The notes beneath the pieces were generated by a model. It was not told the origin of the DNA. It made no database searches and worked only from the letters and a program-made list of their open reading frames with translations. The translations under genes and the position numbers were made by a program. Source: Alisma plantago-aquatica (lineage: Eukaryota; Streptophyta; Magnoliopsida; Alismatales; Alismataceae). From it: DNA of 64,000 nt. Of this stretch, positions 47,085 to 59,253 are shown piece after piece (within the stretch, counting starts at the first letter, position 1; every line of letters starts with the position of its first letter). Where the stretch lies: positions 567,520,406 through 567,584,405 of the forward strand of contig OY856410.1 of the NCBI GenBank assembly GCA_963693085.1, in the 5' to 3' direction.

Positions 47085-48439
47085 CAATTTTATTCTTGGG
47101 GTGGTAGGGTGTACCACCGTCTATCTTTCCCCTTTCTACTTTTATCTTTCTTTTCATGCATGCATGTTTATCTTGCATGTCTCCTACATTTAGAGTAAAA
47201 ATTTTAGTTGAGTAAGAATGGCTTTGTAATTGGTAACCAATTTTCTATTTAGGTTGTTGCATGGATACCAGAGCTAAATGCTTATCTTTATGCCTAAATG
47301 TACAATTCATCATCTTAAATTGTGTGATCTCTTACTTAACTATCTCATTGACTATTTCCTAAATTTTGGTAATCAACCTAAGGTTATGCCTCTTTTTCAT
47401 ACTTTAAAATGTTATTACCTTGATCTATGTTGTAAATGAAACCCATGTTTCAAGACTGTTGGAAAGAGCTAGAGTTTGATCAAAAACTCCAAGTCATCTT
47501 ATTCATAGGCTTGCCTCTATTCTAAGGATCCTTGAATCATAATTACTGATTTTCATACAGGCATCGAGCGGGTGATGGTGAGTTATCAAGCTATAATCAA
47601 GTAGGAGTATTTTCCTTTGATGGTCTGCACACCCACTCAGCTTAGATTGAGTCAAAAAGATGAAAATTGAAAACATGCAAAAAAGTCTTGGCCCCCAAAA
47701 ATCCTAAAAAATTCAAAATTGTTTCACCAAAGCCTATAAATTAGAATGCAGAAAATAAAATCATGAGTGTGAATAAAAATATGAGTGTTTGTTTTCTCTT
47801 TTAGGAGAGTTCATGATGGTGTCCCACAATGTATGATTACACTCATGAACACGGATATGCTGTGTCTAGTAGTACCTCCCAAAAATATCATTAGAGAGTC
47901 CTTAGAAACCTCTAGAAGGCCTATGAAATCATCATAGTAGCAGGGTTGGTTCAAGCACAGTATGAGGAGTTCATCTCACTACTTTGGGCCAACTGGCTCA
48001 GACTACAAACACTGTTGTTCATTACATGGACTAACCTAACGTAGATTGGGATCCTAAGAAGTAACTAGAGTCTTTTTCTCTTTGTTTCTTCATAGGACCA
48101 GAATAAGTGGGAGGCATGTTGTTCCTAATTCGTCTATGTGAATACATGATAACAACTCATTACTCACCTCCATCGCCTGCCTGATTACCTCTGTGACAAT
48201 GCTTTAATGCTCAAATAGTATGGTTCAAGCCCCCATGAGTATTGATAGGTTTCAATGATTTTTCTTAAACTTGTGTTGATTCTCTTTGGTCTTACTTTAG
48301 TAGGTTTTCTTCACATTATGGGGGTATGTTCCAAAAAATCATGGATTGGGAGAACTATTGTTTGAAACTATTTTTCTTAACCTTATCATTTATGTCCAAG
48401 CTTAATTTGGATGTTATACTTTTGTTCTTTGAGTATAGT

Positions 48440-48477
48440 TTTGCTTGAAGACAAGCAAAGTTTAAGCTGGGGGTGTT
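48440..48477 (+). other. Hairpin plus polypurine tract before the 3' LTR
   Basis: TTTGCTTG AAGA CAAGCAAA (48440-48459) is a perfect 8-bp stem with a 4-base loop. AAGCTGGGGGTGT follows and the LTR begins TGATAACACCC at 48478. Confidence 0.7.
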
Positions 48478-49236
48478 TGATAACACCCAAATTTAGGCAT
48501 TCATGCTAAGTATTTATCTATAGTTGCATTCTATTATAGCCTTAATATGCCTAAAATAACTCTTGATACTTACTTTTTTGTAATTTATTATTTTTTTAAG
48601 ATAAAGTTGCTCAACTAGCTAATTTTTGAGACTTGCGAGCACCAAACTTAAGAAAACATCAATCCTCCAGATTCTTCCCAGAGAAATTGGTTGAGTTCCC
48701 CCAAACTTGGTTGGGTTCATATCTATATAGTTGAATTCATGTTCTCTGTTCTATGTAGATGCTCTACAGTTCCTAACATCTTCTAATATCTAGACATGTG
48801 AGAATATCCAGATTATTCAAGAATCTTGATCCATTATCCTTGAGAGAGGCTTCAAATCATTGATGGGTTTTAGTCACATTGTGCGAGAGCGAAGGGGATG
48901 ACCCCTACAGGGGTAGCTACCTTGAAACATGCTACATTTAGATGATAGTTTCTTGTTGGGGTGTTCGAGGGTTTTCTACACCAAAGAACGGGTGCATAGA
49001 TTGTCCATATTGTGGTTAAATATCCAAAAAATCCTTCTCTTGATTAAGAGGATGTGACACATTAGTTTTCTTTACTTTAATTTGTTTTGTTTCATATCAT
49101 TTTGCTAGACTCACTCTAGTTCTTTTCATATATCAACTATCGATTTTGTTTAACTGGCATAAGACTGAGAACTTAGGGGTCCGTACGTCCCCACGTCCCT
49201 ATGTTTGACCTCGTATATCTACTTCAACCTTGTATT
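48478..49236 (+). mobile_element. 3' LTR of the Athila-like element, truncated
   Basis: Starts TGATAACACCCAAATTTAGG after the polypurine tract and matches the 5' LTR from about 48700 to 49236 (TTGTATTGAG), where homology breaks off. The downstream end is missing. Confidence 0.65.
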
Positions 49237-50044
49237 GAGGCCATTTGTGCAGTCTGGACTGGGTGATCATGGTCTTCAAGTTACAAAACATGAGATACTG
49301 GTCTGTTGATCACTCTAGAATGAATCCTCTGACCATAGAAGATATGCGTGTGGAGGTGCTTTAGGTTGATCATTCAATCACCATACACAGGTGGTTGAGA
49401 AGAGGGATTACAGTGAGTTCTATCATTTTCAGGCCTCACAGAAGTCACTTGATCTGGTGCATAGATCTCCCAACCTCGAGCGGATGCAAAATTCTAGGAG
49501 ATATTGATGAATCTAGGCAAGCTGTGATTGGTCAATCATCTGACTCGTTCATCAAATCAAAGCAATGAATCCTCAATCTAGGGAATACTGGTTTTTCTCT
49601 CTTTCATTTCATCACCCAATTTGGTGATGTGATTAGGTGATTAACAATGGGAAGAATGTGCATGCTACATGAAGATCAACCAACTATAGGCGTCGGTTGG
49701 GCAATTAACCAGTGATAGAGATGTTGGGAAAAATGGACCTTCATGGTTAACCAATCGGCTAATCTGGGTGGCCGATCACAAGGTTAGTAGGGTATCTATG
49801 AAGAGGAAAATATACAATAAAATTTGAAAATGAAAATTAGATTAAGGGAAATGCAAACTAAGTTAGGAAAGGGACTAAGGAGATGGTATGTAAGTTAGAT
49901 AATTTAATAAGATTTTATAATATATTTAGTTAAACATTATGTTATCTCCCAATAAGAGCCTTAGTTAACATCGTGGCTCGACTCCTGGAATCTCAAATTG
50001 TTCTCAGAGTAGCAAGAAGAAGTAGGGATGCTTCCTTTGATATG
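49237..50044. other. Unassigned sequence between two gypsy fragments
   Basis: No ORF. It contains several GATCA/CCGATCAC-bearing segments (for example 49748-49785) similar in style to 34.9-35.1 kb. It may be the 3' non-coding part of the minus-strand pol element to its right. Confidence 0.3.
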
Positions 50045-52110
50045 TGGTCTTTTACGGTGATGTATTGCTTCAATTGATTGCCATTTACAAGAAGTTTACC
50101 CTTTATTTTGTCCAACAACACCAAAGCACTACGTGGGTAGATCTTCTTTGCAAGATACAACCCACACCATCAAGATCTGAGCTTCCCATGGAGCAATCTC
50201 AAGCATGAGTTGTAAAGGAGGACTTGACCCCCACCCTACACATCATTCCGCGTGAGGTGGCCACCATGCCACATCTTCGTCTGTTCTTAATAGATGTGTG
50301 GATTTTCATACGTAGACATGCACAACTCCTCCAACTCCTACAATTGAAGGAATCACTTCTCTCTAGTTAGTGAGAAGTCAAAGTTTAGAAACTAAATACC
50401 CCATTCAGCCTTATGTTCCATCTTAACCAGAAGATGGTAGGACTTTCCATTGATCAACCAAAATGGTGTAGTTCCCCAAGGGTCTTAAAAGTAGGCCCAT
50501 TAGGCATCATTGAGCTTCAGTGCTCCATGTTCTTCCAAATGTATTCTTTAGGATAGTCTTATTTTTTTATTAGATACTTCTACTTGGCCAAAAGTTTGAG
50601 GGTGGTGTGGTGTGTCCACCCGGTGATGCACGCTATACTTCTTCAGCAGAAGCTCAAAGTTCTTACCAAGTAAATGTGACCCTCCTTCGAAGATAACTAT
50701 GTGTGGATCCTCAAACCTAGGGGAAATAACATCCTTAAAGAGCTTCATAACATGCTTGGAGTCCCATTTGGCAAGGAGGATTGCTTCAACCCATTTAGAA
50801 ACATAATCCATTCAACAAGGATATACTCATAGCTGTAGGAGGGAGAAAATGGACCCATGTAGTCTACACCCCAAACATCAAAAAATTTAACCTCTTGCCA
50901 AGACATCATAGGCATCTCATCATGCTTTGAAATGTGTTTGACCTTTGGCATTGATTACAAGCAGGAATATACCCGTACACATCCTTGAAAATGGTGGGAC
51001 ATTAGAACCCACACTGCATAACTTTCAAGGTGGTCTTCTTGAGGCTAATGTGACCACCCTTTGTCCCTTAATGGCACTACTTGAGAATCAAGTGCCATTC
51101 CTATTTAATCATGCACCTACGGTTAAGGCCATCAACACCAAGGCAGAAAAGATATGTCTCATCCCAAGAGTCGTGATTTATGTCACGGATGAACTTCTTA
51201 GAGTAACCAGTGTACTCTAGGTGAAGGAATCCTACAACAAGGTAGCTCATGTAATCTGCAAACAAAAGAGTTTCAGTAAAGACTTTCAAGAGCTAGCTGT
51301 TAGGGAGAGAGAGTCATGAATGGTGTTGTTGTCATTTTCAAGAAGATGGATCTGGATGAGCTGGCCAACCACCACATTTTTGCTCCCTTTCTTGTCTCAT
51401 GTCTCAAGGTCAAATTCCTAACGAAATTGGACTTAGTGGATCCATCTAGGATCGACATCCTTCTTCATCAACAAGTAAGATATAGTAGTGTGATCGATGT
51501 AGATGAGCACTTTAGAGTCAACAAGGTAGGATATGATCTTGTCAAAGGCATAAGAAACATCCAATATCTCCTTCTCCATTGTAGCATAGTTGTGTTGTGC
51601 CTTGTCAAGAGTCTAGTGGTGTAATAGATGATATGGTGCTTTTTATTGATGCACTAGCCTAGGAATGCTCCCACCGCTTAGTCACTAGAACCACACATGA
51701 TCTCAATAGGTTGAGACTAGTCTCATGCTTCAAATATTGGCATCATGGTGAGATAAATCTTTAATATTTTGAAGCTATTGATGCAAGCGTCATCAAAGGA
51801 GAAAGAGACATCCTTCAATAGGAGGTTAGTAATAGGTTTTGTGATCTTGGAGAAGTCCTATATGAAGTGAAGGTAGAATCCAGTGTGTCCTAAGAAGGAT
51901 CAGACTTCATTGATGTTTGAGAGAGGTGAAAGTTTTGCAAGACTTATGTTTTTTCCTTGTTAACTTCTATTCCTACATTTCTTACTCTAAGGCCTAGAAC
52001 AATGCCTTCATTCACCATAAAGTGGCATTTCACCCAATTGAACACTAGATGTGCTCTTTCACATTTTTCTAACACTAGGGATAAGTGAAGTAAGCATGAA
52101 TTAAAGAAAA
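50045..52110 (-). pseudogene. Ty3/gypsy (Athila-type) pol fragment: RT end, RNase H, integrase
   Basis: Minus strand, N to C: end of RT at about 52030-51640 (GIVLGLRVRNVGIEVNK, FSFDDACINSFKIL); RNase H at about 51650-51310 (MEKEILDVSYAFDKIISYL, SKVLIYIDHTTISYLL); integrase zinc finger at about 51290-50940 (DETYLFCLGVDGLNRRC, then CNQCQR); integrase core at about 50900-50548 (FFDVWGVDYMGPFSPSYSY, DYVSKWVEAI, HHPQTFGQVEVSNK); integrase C-terminal region to about 50045 (LNFD, LEELCMSTYENPHIY, VLLYNS, HGKLRS). Many stops and frameshifts. The RT start is cut off by the insertion of element B at 52115. The order and the integrase tail fit the Athila/Tat branch. Confidence 0.85.
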
Positions 52111-52114
52111 TACA

Positions 52115-53669
52115 TGTTGACTCAAGATCTAAATTGATTGATTCATTAGTTTGATGTTGACTAAACCATTCCTCTTATTTGTGTATAATGCTTCTACTTG
52201 AGTGATTTCAAATTAGATAGACACACTCCAAATGCCTAAACTTGCACATTCTAACTTGGAGAAATCAAGTCATACATGCATTAAGATAAAGATTGAAGAA
52301 TAGATAGTTTTCTCCTTTGATCTTTGATGTAAACCACTTGTAATGATTGTATGAATTTTAATTAAGATTAGTTGACATTTTGATCACTTAAATTGAATAT
52401 CTAAACACTTTTTGGGTGTTTGTCATAAGTCCTTACAGACTAGATTGTCTGTCGAGCTTGTACTGGTGGTAACTCGGACAACAAGTAACTTGGATTTTGG
52501 CAATACTCAAGGTCGGCCAAGTTTGTCTTGGTGGGAACTCGAACGACACTCTGCACTAAAGAAATCAGATACAACCATCGGCCAAGTTTCATACCAAATA
52601 GACTCGAATAACAATTGTAATTTGATTTGTCATAGAGTGCCTTTGATCGAGTTTCCCAGAAGGCAACTTAGCTGACAACACTATTTGATAAAGTGCAGAA
52701 AAGTGTTTTTAGACGTTAAAGTATTGCAAAACTTGAAAATAGATTTGTTGCAACACTCAAAATGGTTAAAATTTGATCCCAAGAGTCTCTATTGGCTAGG
52801 ATTCAATCTTAACTATAAATAGGACTCCTTGGGATTCATCCCATGGTTAGTGATGCACTATAGAAGAGATTTGCCTCCAAAGAGCCTCCATACACTCTCA
52901 TGATCTTAATCACTTGCTACATCCATTAGAGTGAGAATAAGATTTGTGAGAGAGCTAGTCCTACATGTATATATCTAGACCATGGACGGGTCATCATAGT
53001 TCCATAGAGTTACCCTCTTCTTACTTCCTCCACCTCCCAATCTCTCTTTCTATCATGAAGATGAAGATTCTCTCTCTTGGATAAGAGAGGTGAATAAGAA
53101 GGGAAGGAGTCCCTTGTTGAAAAGCTTCTCCTTAATGTAGGTGAATTCAAAAGTGGAAGACCAAGTTAAGAGTGGGTAAATCCTTGAAGGTGGAAGACTT
53201 GTTTTAAGAGTTTGTAAGTCTTGGGAGAAGGTTGAAGACTCATTACAAGAGTAGGTAAGTCCTTGGTAAAGTAGAAGACTCTTGATGATGGATAGGTAAG
53301 TCCTCTATAATTGTTATCAACTTCTTTATCTAAAAAGGAATTCCAGTTTATCCCTTGATATAGAAAAGGGTGGTCTTATGTTGTAACTCTTATAATGGAA
53401 TATAAGGAGTGATATATGGTTAAAAATCCTAAATATTGACCCTTCTAGGTAGTGGATGTACATCTCCTAGTTTGGAGATTGGAACCACTATAAATAACTT
53501 GTTATTTGGTTCTTATTAAATCTCTCTCCCTTGCTATGTATTTTTAGTTTCACTCAAATTTATTACTTTCAATATTACATTGGGAAAAATCTTGAAGGTC
53601 TAATGTAATTTGTTTAAGTGTTTTGAGCTCTATTCATCCTTCAATCTAGAGCCCATTATAGACCCAATA
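52115..53669 (+). mobile_element. 5' LTR of element B
   Basis: A 1555-bp LTR with ends TGTTGACTCAAGATC and GACCCAATA (CA mutated to TA), TATA box at 52814, and four decayed inverted-repeat cassettes at 52446-52675 in the same order as in element A (GTCGAGCTTG..., GGTCGGCCAAGTTTG..., CATCGGCCAAGTTTC..., TGATCGAGTTTCCC...). The arms no longer pair well. Confidence 0.8.
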
Positions 53670-53671
53670 AT

Positions 53672-53683
53672 TGGTATCATAGC
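53672..53683 (+). other. Primer-binding site of element B
   Basis: TGGTATCATAGC, one mismatch from the initiator tRNA-Met PBS TGGTATCAGAGC, 2 bp after the LTR end. Confidence 0.8.
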
Positions 53684-53721
53684 GGGTCTTCTCCAAACAA
53701 TACTTCCATAAGTAGGAGAAG

Positions 53722-55626
53722 ATGGGTGATAACTAATATGGGAGATACTGCATCAACATTCTGATCTTTGATGGGAGTAACATCTTCAATTGGAAGAGAA
53801 GAATGCAATTCCACATGCAATAATCAAGTCTTGAGCTATAGAAAATGGTGGATCTTTCGTACAAGCAACCGATGACAAAGTTATAAGAATGGGATGAGGC
53901 TACTTTGAAGAAAAAAATCTTGAATGCAAGAGCCATCAACATCCTCTATGCATCTCTTTCCCTAACAAGTTCAACCAAATTTCTTCTTGTGACATGAACT
54001 ATAGGATATGGAGAAAGCTATGTGTCACTTATATGGGACGAAGCAAGTGAAGGAAAGTAGAGTCTATATGCTCAATGGTATCCTTGAAAAATTCAAGATG
54101 GGAAAGGAGGAGAGTGTTAATGAAATGTTCTCAAGGCTCAACACCATTATAAATGGTCTTTCCATCCTCATCCATACCATGGATTGAGGAAAGGTAAACT
54201 CCAAGATCCTGCACACTCTTCATTGTTGTTGGCAAACAAAGGTGGATAGCGTAGAAGAAACAAAGTCTCTCTTCAACATTCCTACTGAAGAGCTCATAGG
54301 AGTTCTCCAATCTTATGAAGTGAGACTTGACAAGAAAGAGGAAGAAGAAAGAGAAGAAGAGAGAGAGAGTCCAAGAGAAAGAAGGACACTGCAATCAAAG
54401 CCCTAACTGAAGCTATTGTGCAACAAAAAGTCATTAGCCAAGCTTCTCCATCCTCAAATTAGGATGGATCACCAACATATCTTGAAGCACCCCACTCTAA
54501 GGGAAAGCATCTCAAGGGTATATTCAAGAAGAAGGAGAGATGTCACAAAATCTCTAATGACTCCTCCAACTCAAGCTCAAGTCAAAATTCTAGTTAAAGA
54601 TCTAGTCAACCTCTAGTGAAAGTGAATATTTCCAATTTTCATAGAAAGTCCTAATGAAGATTCAAATGACGTACATATTAAATTTTTAGACAAAGAAGAT
54701 TACCATTATTCATGCTACTCATGCATCTCTTAACTCTACTAATAATAGAATAAAAAAGCTTGCTAAGTTTTTTGATAACTTGTCTGCAGAAAAGGATGAT
54801 CTTGAACATGCTAACATTTTCTTCCAAGATGATGTTAAAAATATACAAAAGCTTTATGTAGAAGTTGAATTGAAATTCAATGGTGTTGAGATAAAAAACA
54901 ATGCTTATCTTACAAAAGTAGATGCTCTTAAACTTGAAAATACTAGCTTGCTTAACAAGATCAAAATTTTAAAATTTGAACCTTTTTTCCTAGGTCTAGT
55001 GAAGAGCATGATAAAATTGTGAATTCACTCATGCTTGATATTAATGCTCTTAGAACTAAAAAAGAGGACCAAGAATTTATTTGGCAAGGATCAAATCTGA
55101 AAATAGTTTCTATCTTAATAAGATTACTATGCTTGAAAAACAAAATTCTTCCTTGCTTGCCAAAAATCAATTCCTTGAATTTTGTTCTAGTTCTGCTAGT
55201 AGAGATAATAGTGTTGTTTCTCTTCAAATTGAAAAATATACTTATATGACCAAAGAGCTTTTCTTAGAAACTAAGATTTTGCTTACTAGAGATGATATGA
55301 ATCAATTGTCTTCTACTATTACTTCTCTTGTGCATGATAATTATAGTTTGAGATCCTCTTTGCAAAGATTCTTAGATGGTAAAAAGAATCTTAATGATAT
55401 CCTACACCATACTACTAGACAAACCGGTAGACATGGTATAGGGTATGATAATAGCCAAAGGAACAACAAAGATAAAGTACCTCCAATCTTTCATGGAAAA
55501 TCATGTAGTTTCAAGGCAAAGGGAACTAGCAAATGTTGCAATGAAATTAGTCATTATTCAACATATTGTCCTTTTAGGAAAGCACCCCAAAGAAATAGGA
55601 CTTTGGTTTCTAAGCTAACCCCCTAG
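53722..55626 (+). pseudogene. Decayed copia gag of element B
   Basis: Starts with ATG at 53722 (MGDN, then a stop) and shows the copia gag opening WKRRMQFHMQ, a UBN2-like part at about 54030-54330 (MLNGILEKFKMGKEESVNEM, NTIINGLSILI, EELIGVLQSYEVRL), an acidic/basic linker, a coiled-coil-like part (54750-55400) and a final knuckle remnant CCNEISHYSTYCPFRKAP, in which the spacing of the first two Cys is lost. The last open piece (55081-55626, 181 codons) stops at TAG 55624-55626. Multiple stops and frame changes. Confidence 0.75.
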
Positions 55627-55856
55627 ACCCAAAAATATGAATGGGTACCATTTCATCTTTATTCTTGTAGGTCACTTGCAAATGGTTTTACGTGAGCTAC
55701 TAATTTGCAAATTGATTTCTCAATCTACATAAAAGAATAAAGATGAGATGTGTTTGAGTTGGCAAAAAGTGGAAAAGAAATGGTAAGAATAGAGGTAATG
55801 GTAATATTTCTCATATTCAATAATTGCTCGATTTTTCCAAGTTTTTGTGTGCTTTA

Positions 55857-57894
55857 TGTAGGAAAATTGGGGCAATAGATAAGGCAATGGAAACAAAATT
55901 TAAAGCCTGATTGCTTAATCAGTAAGATCACATCAACAAAAATGTATCTAGGAAGGAAAGGTTGCAAGAGTTGTACCTGGTCCTGGAGCAAATCTAGCAA
56001 CAACTCTTGATGTAGTAGCATGAACCTTTCTCCAAGCAAAAGTGAGATTCTTCTTTAGGGAGCAACACTTGAGAAGTCATCAACAATGGGCTCCTGGTAT
56101 GGTACCACAAATGGTGGTTGATGGTGTGCTCCTATAGGGAAAAATTCCTCGCCTCTAGAGTAGTACACACAGACCACTAGGAACTCCATGTTGTGCTACT
56201 AGAGCCAACAAGAAGGAGTTGTTCCTTTAACCATCAATGCACTAGTATTGATTCTCTCTCCTACAATTGTCTCTCGCTCTCTATCCCTCCCTTTTATGGG
56301 TAGGACTTGCTCGAGCTCTCTATTGGTTACCACAACCAAAGAGGACAACAATGTCTAGGAAGACCCCCAGTACCTCTCTCTATATACGAGATGTCAGGGG
56401 CAGGGTTCCAGTCATCTGGGTGTCGAAGAGACTGAACTCACAATTTTTTTGGAAACTACAAATAGAGAACCAGTCAGTTCGCATGCCCTACCATTCGGTT
56501 CATGCATGAACCGATCAGTGTGTGTAATGAACCGATCAATTCATGCAGTTTCCTACTTTAAAACATATTTATATTTAATGCTCGATTAATGTAAATCATG
56601 ACATCAACATCAATCTTCAATCCAATTGAATTGACTATTGAACCAGATAGTTCATCAAATGAACTGGTCATTTGGGACCTTTAACTGGTTGATTCACTTA
56701 GTGAACCGATCAGTTCATGCCCGGGTTCAACCATTGATAAGCCAATGGTATGCCCAATTGAGCTGACACTCCAATCGATCTGTTCAACACTTGAACCAAT
56801 CAGTTTAGAGTCTAATCAGTCAATTTTGAACCTCAATTGTTTAATTGAATACCTAAACACTTCTAGTAATCAAGTTAAACATCATTCATGAATAAACTCC
56901 TATTCCAAGTATATCCTATGTCTTGACCCTCTTGGTCCCAAATTATGTTGGAAGTGAATGTCCATAACCAAAGCAATGAGAGGTATCTAGCAACACATTA
57001 TTTCTAAACAAGTAGTTTGGAAATTTGGAGAACAAATTCAACCTACAATCCATGAACAATGTTACCATGACCATATAGTTCCTTTGACTATGATATTTGG
57101 ATTAAAACCGAGGCATGGAATTGTCATCCTCTTCAACGTTAAATACATGTTCCTTGAACTAGAGAAGAATGTTTGGGATGCCTGTGAGTTCACATATCAC
57201 ATATTGAATCATATGGGTATGGCCACACATTTCTTAGTCTCGCTTATTAAGTGGCCTGGATATCAATCTCCTATAGGAGGGACAAATCCCATCTACATCA
57301 CTCACACTCAATCCCCATGTGTCACAATGTGCCTGAGCATCACCTTTATGACAACCCTTATTCAAGGTTACATTGGATAATGTCTAAGTATAATGAACAA
57401 CATGTGATGAGTGTAGTGACTTTAGGTCTAAGAACCACAATCACCACTATCACTATGAGAATTGATTCTGATTATCATTCCATGGTATACATGTATCACT
57501 CTCATGGTGGGTTAGTCTTATAACTTCTCTCTAACATGTACATGTGTGTTTGACTTGATATCACATATCATGAGTAATGGGACTCTATCATCAGTCAACA
57601 CACTAGTCTTTTGTATTACTGTCGTCTATTTTGATTCCACAACAATATCCAACTAGGGACATAACAAGAATGTATGTACTCTTATCATACATGTGTTCTC
57701 ATTGTTTAGGTCATCAATCTGAAGACATATGTTATCGAGTAACATCATTCTTTATACATATACTATGCATGTTTCACAATCTCATGATTGAGACAAACAT
57801 AATATATGGAATTACCTTTATTATTATCAAATCATGTATCTACTTCCCCATTGCAATCATCATATGATTGGCTCTATGGGCATACATACCAACA
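55857..57894 (-). mobile_element. Angela-like copia solo LTR inside element B
   Basis: A 2038-bp segment. Reading the minus strand it begins TGTTGGTATGTATGCCC at 57894 and ends CCAATTTTCCTACA at 55857. The flanks CTTTA (55852-55856) and CTTCA (57895-57899) are a one-mismatch 5-bp target duplication, and element A is continuous across this point. The TGTTGG...ATGCCC start is typical of Angela/BARE-type LTRs. A TATA-like TCGTATATAG lies on the minus strand near 56390. Open frames inside (57084-57523) are not copia proteins. Confidence 0.75.
56462..56830. repeat. Inverted-repeat array in the Angela-like LTR
   Basis: A 20-bp perfect palindrome TCGGTTCATGCATGAACCGA lies at 56495-56514. Nearby are further imperfect pairs built on CTGATCGGTTCA/TGAACCGATCAG half-sites: 56642-56668, 56685-56713 (11 of 14 arm positions pair) and around 56776-56810. 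The array lies upstream of the minus-strand TATA-like box. Confidence 0.75.
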
Positions 57895-59253
57895 CTTCAT
57901 ATATGGTTTTTGAGTTAAAACTAGTATGTTGTGATTCTCATCATTGTATTTCTCAAAAACTACTCCTGATGCTTTCATAGTGCATTACTAACTTGCTTAT
58001 ACATGAATGGATGTTGTTTATATTTTTATCATGCCTCTAAATATGTTTTCTTGAAAAATATGTGTTTGTTGATAGTAGCTATTTTTGACCGAGTTTGTCC
58101 TGAGGAAAATCGATTGACAACTACAAATGGGGGGGGGTCTTGTTATTAGCTATTATCGGCTGAGGAGTTCAACACAGAACTTGACCGACAACACTGTGCA
58201 CTGAATATACATATGGTTTTTTGGATGAGAATTTCCCTCTCAACTAGACTTTCTCAACCAATAGCCTTATTCTATGGAACCTTGGTACCTTTATATTATA
58301 TGTATATTTCCATGCTTTAAATTACCTATATTTCATACAATTCTATCTTTCTAATTGCTCTAAATCGGTATCTCTATATTTTGCAATTACTTGTTTCAAG
58401 TTGTTATGCATGTTTTGATGATAATCTTTTTGGACCTCTTGGTTGTGTTTTAAATTTGCTTATGTTGTACCTAACTTGCTACATATATCTATTTGTATAT
58501 CTTTTTGATGCAACCTTGAGTTTCTTAGTGGTAATCGTCTTTTGTTAATGATGTATATTTATTTGTTGAGTAATATCACTTCTTGCTTTTAAAGTTTCAT
58601 ATTTGTTTGTTTGGATACATATCAACTATTCATAGATTATTTTTAACTTGTGATATCATCTACTAGTAGTCCATCTACATGTAGTTCTATTTTTGTTCAT
58701 ATATTGGTATTAAACTATATGCTATGCTTGTATCTAGTTTGTTACATACTCCATCTTGTTCCTTGACTTGAAAATATACTATCTTGAGTTGCTTACATAT
58801 TACTGCCTTGATGTTTTCTCTGACTACACCTAGGGTTGTTCAAATGCATGTCTGAATTATCTTTACATACATTTCTTGGACAAACCCTTTTGTTTTTCTC
58901 TTCTACTCTCCCTTTTCTATCAAGGTGTGTTTTATCTATTCAACCCTCTCACTTTTTGAAATGGCAAAGGGTGAAAAGACATGTCTTATGTAAAAGGGGA
59001 AAATACATATATGTAGAACATATATTAGTGGAAGACATAGTTTCTATAAATGTTATCAAAGTGAATATTGCAGGAGAAATAACATAAATTGAGGGGGAGT
59101 ATGTGAACTCAATTAGCATAAATTGAGGGGGAGAATATGTACTCATTTCATTGTAACCCCTACGTTTCTCCAAAGGTATTCTTTCATCTATTTAATTTAA
59201 AAATCTTTCAATACATTTATGGAATGGTTTCTTATCTTTAAAAAGGCAGATAA
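57895..59253 (+). other. Non-coding 3' internal region of element B
   Basis: Colinear with 3410-5087 of element A (TATGGTTTTTGAGT, ATAGTGCATTACTAACTTGC, GATATCATCTACTAGTAGT). It includes decayed inverted-repeat cassettes at about 58085-58195 and GAGGGGGAG-type purine runs near 59090 and 59125. No coding signal. The same region also occupies 55627-55856 before the Angela-like insertion. Confidence 0.65.

Noticed and set aside
54131..54394. Minus-strand 87-codon frame in element B
   Set aside because: Antisense of the acidic/basic part of the gag pseudogene.
57084..57523. Two open frames of 98 and 90 codons in the Angela-like LTR
   Set aside because: They lie inside an LTR bounded by a near-perfect target duplication and show no protein motif.
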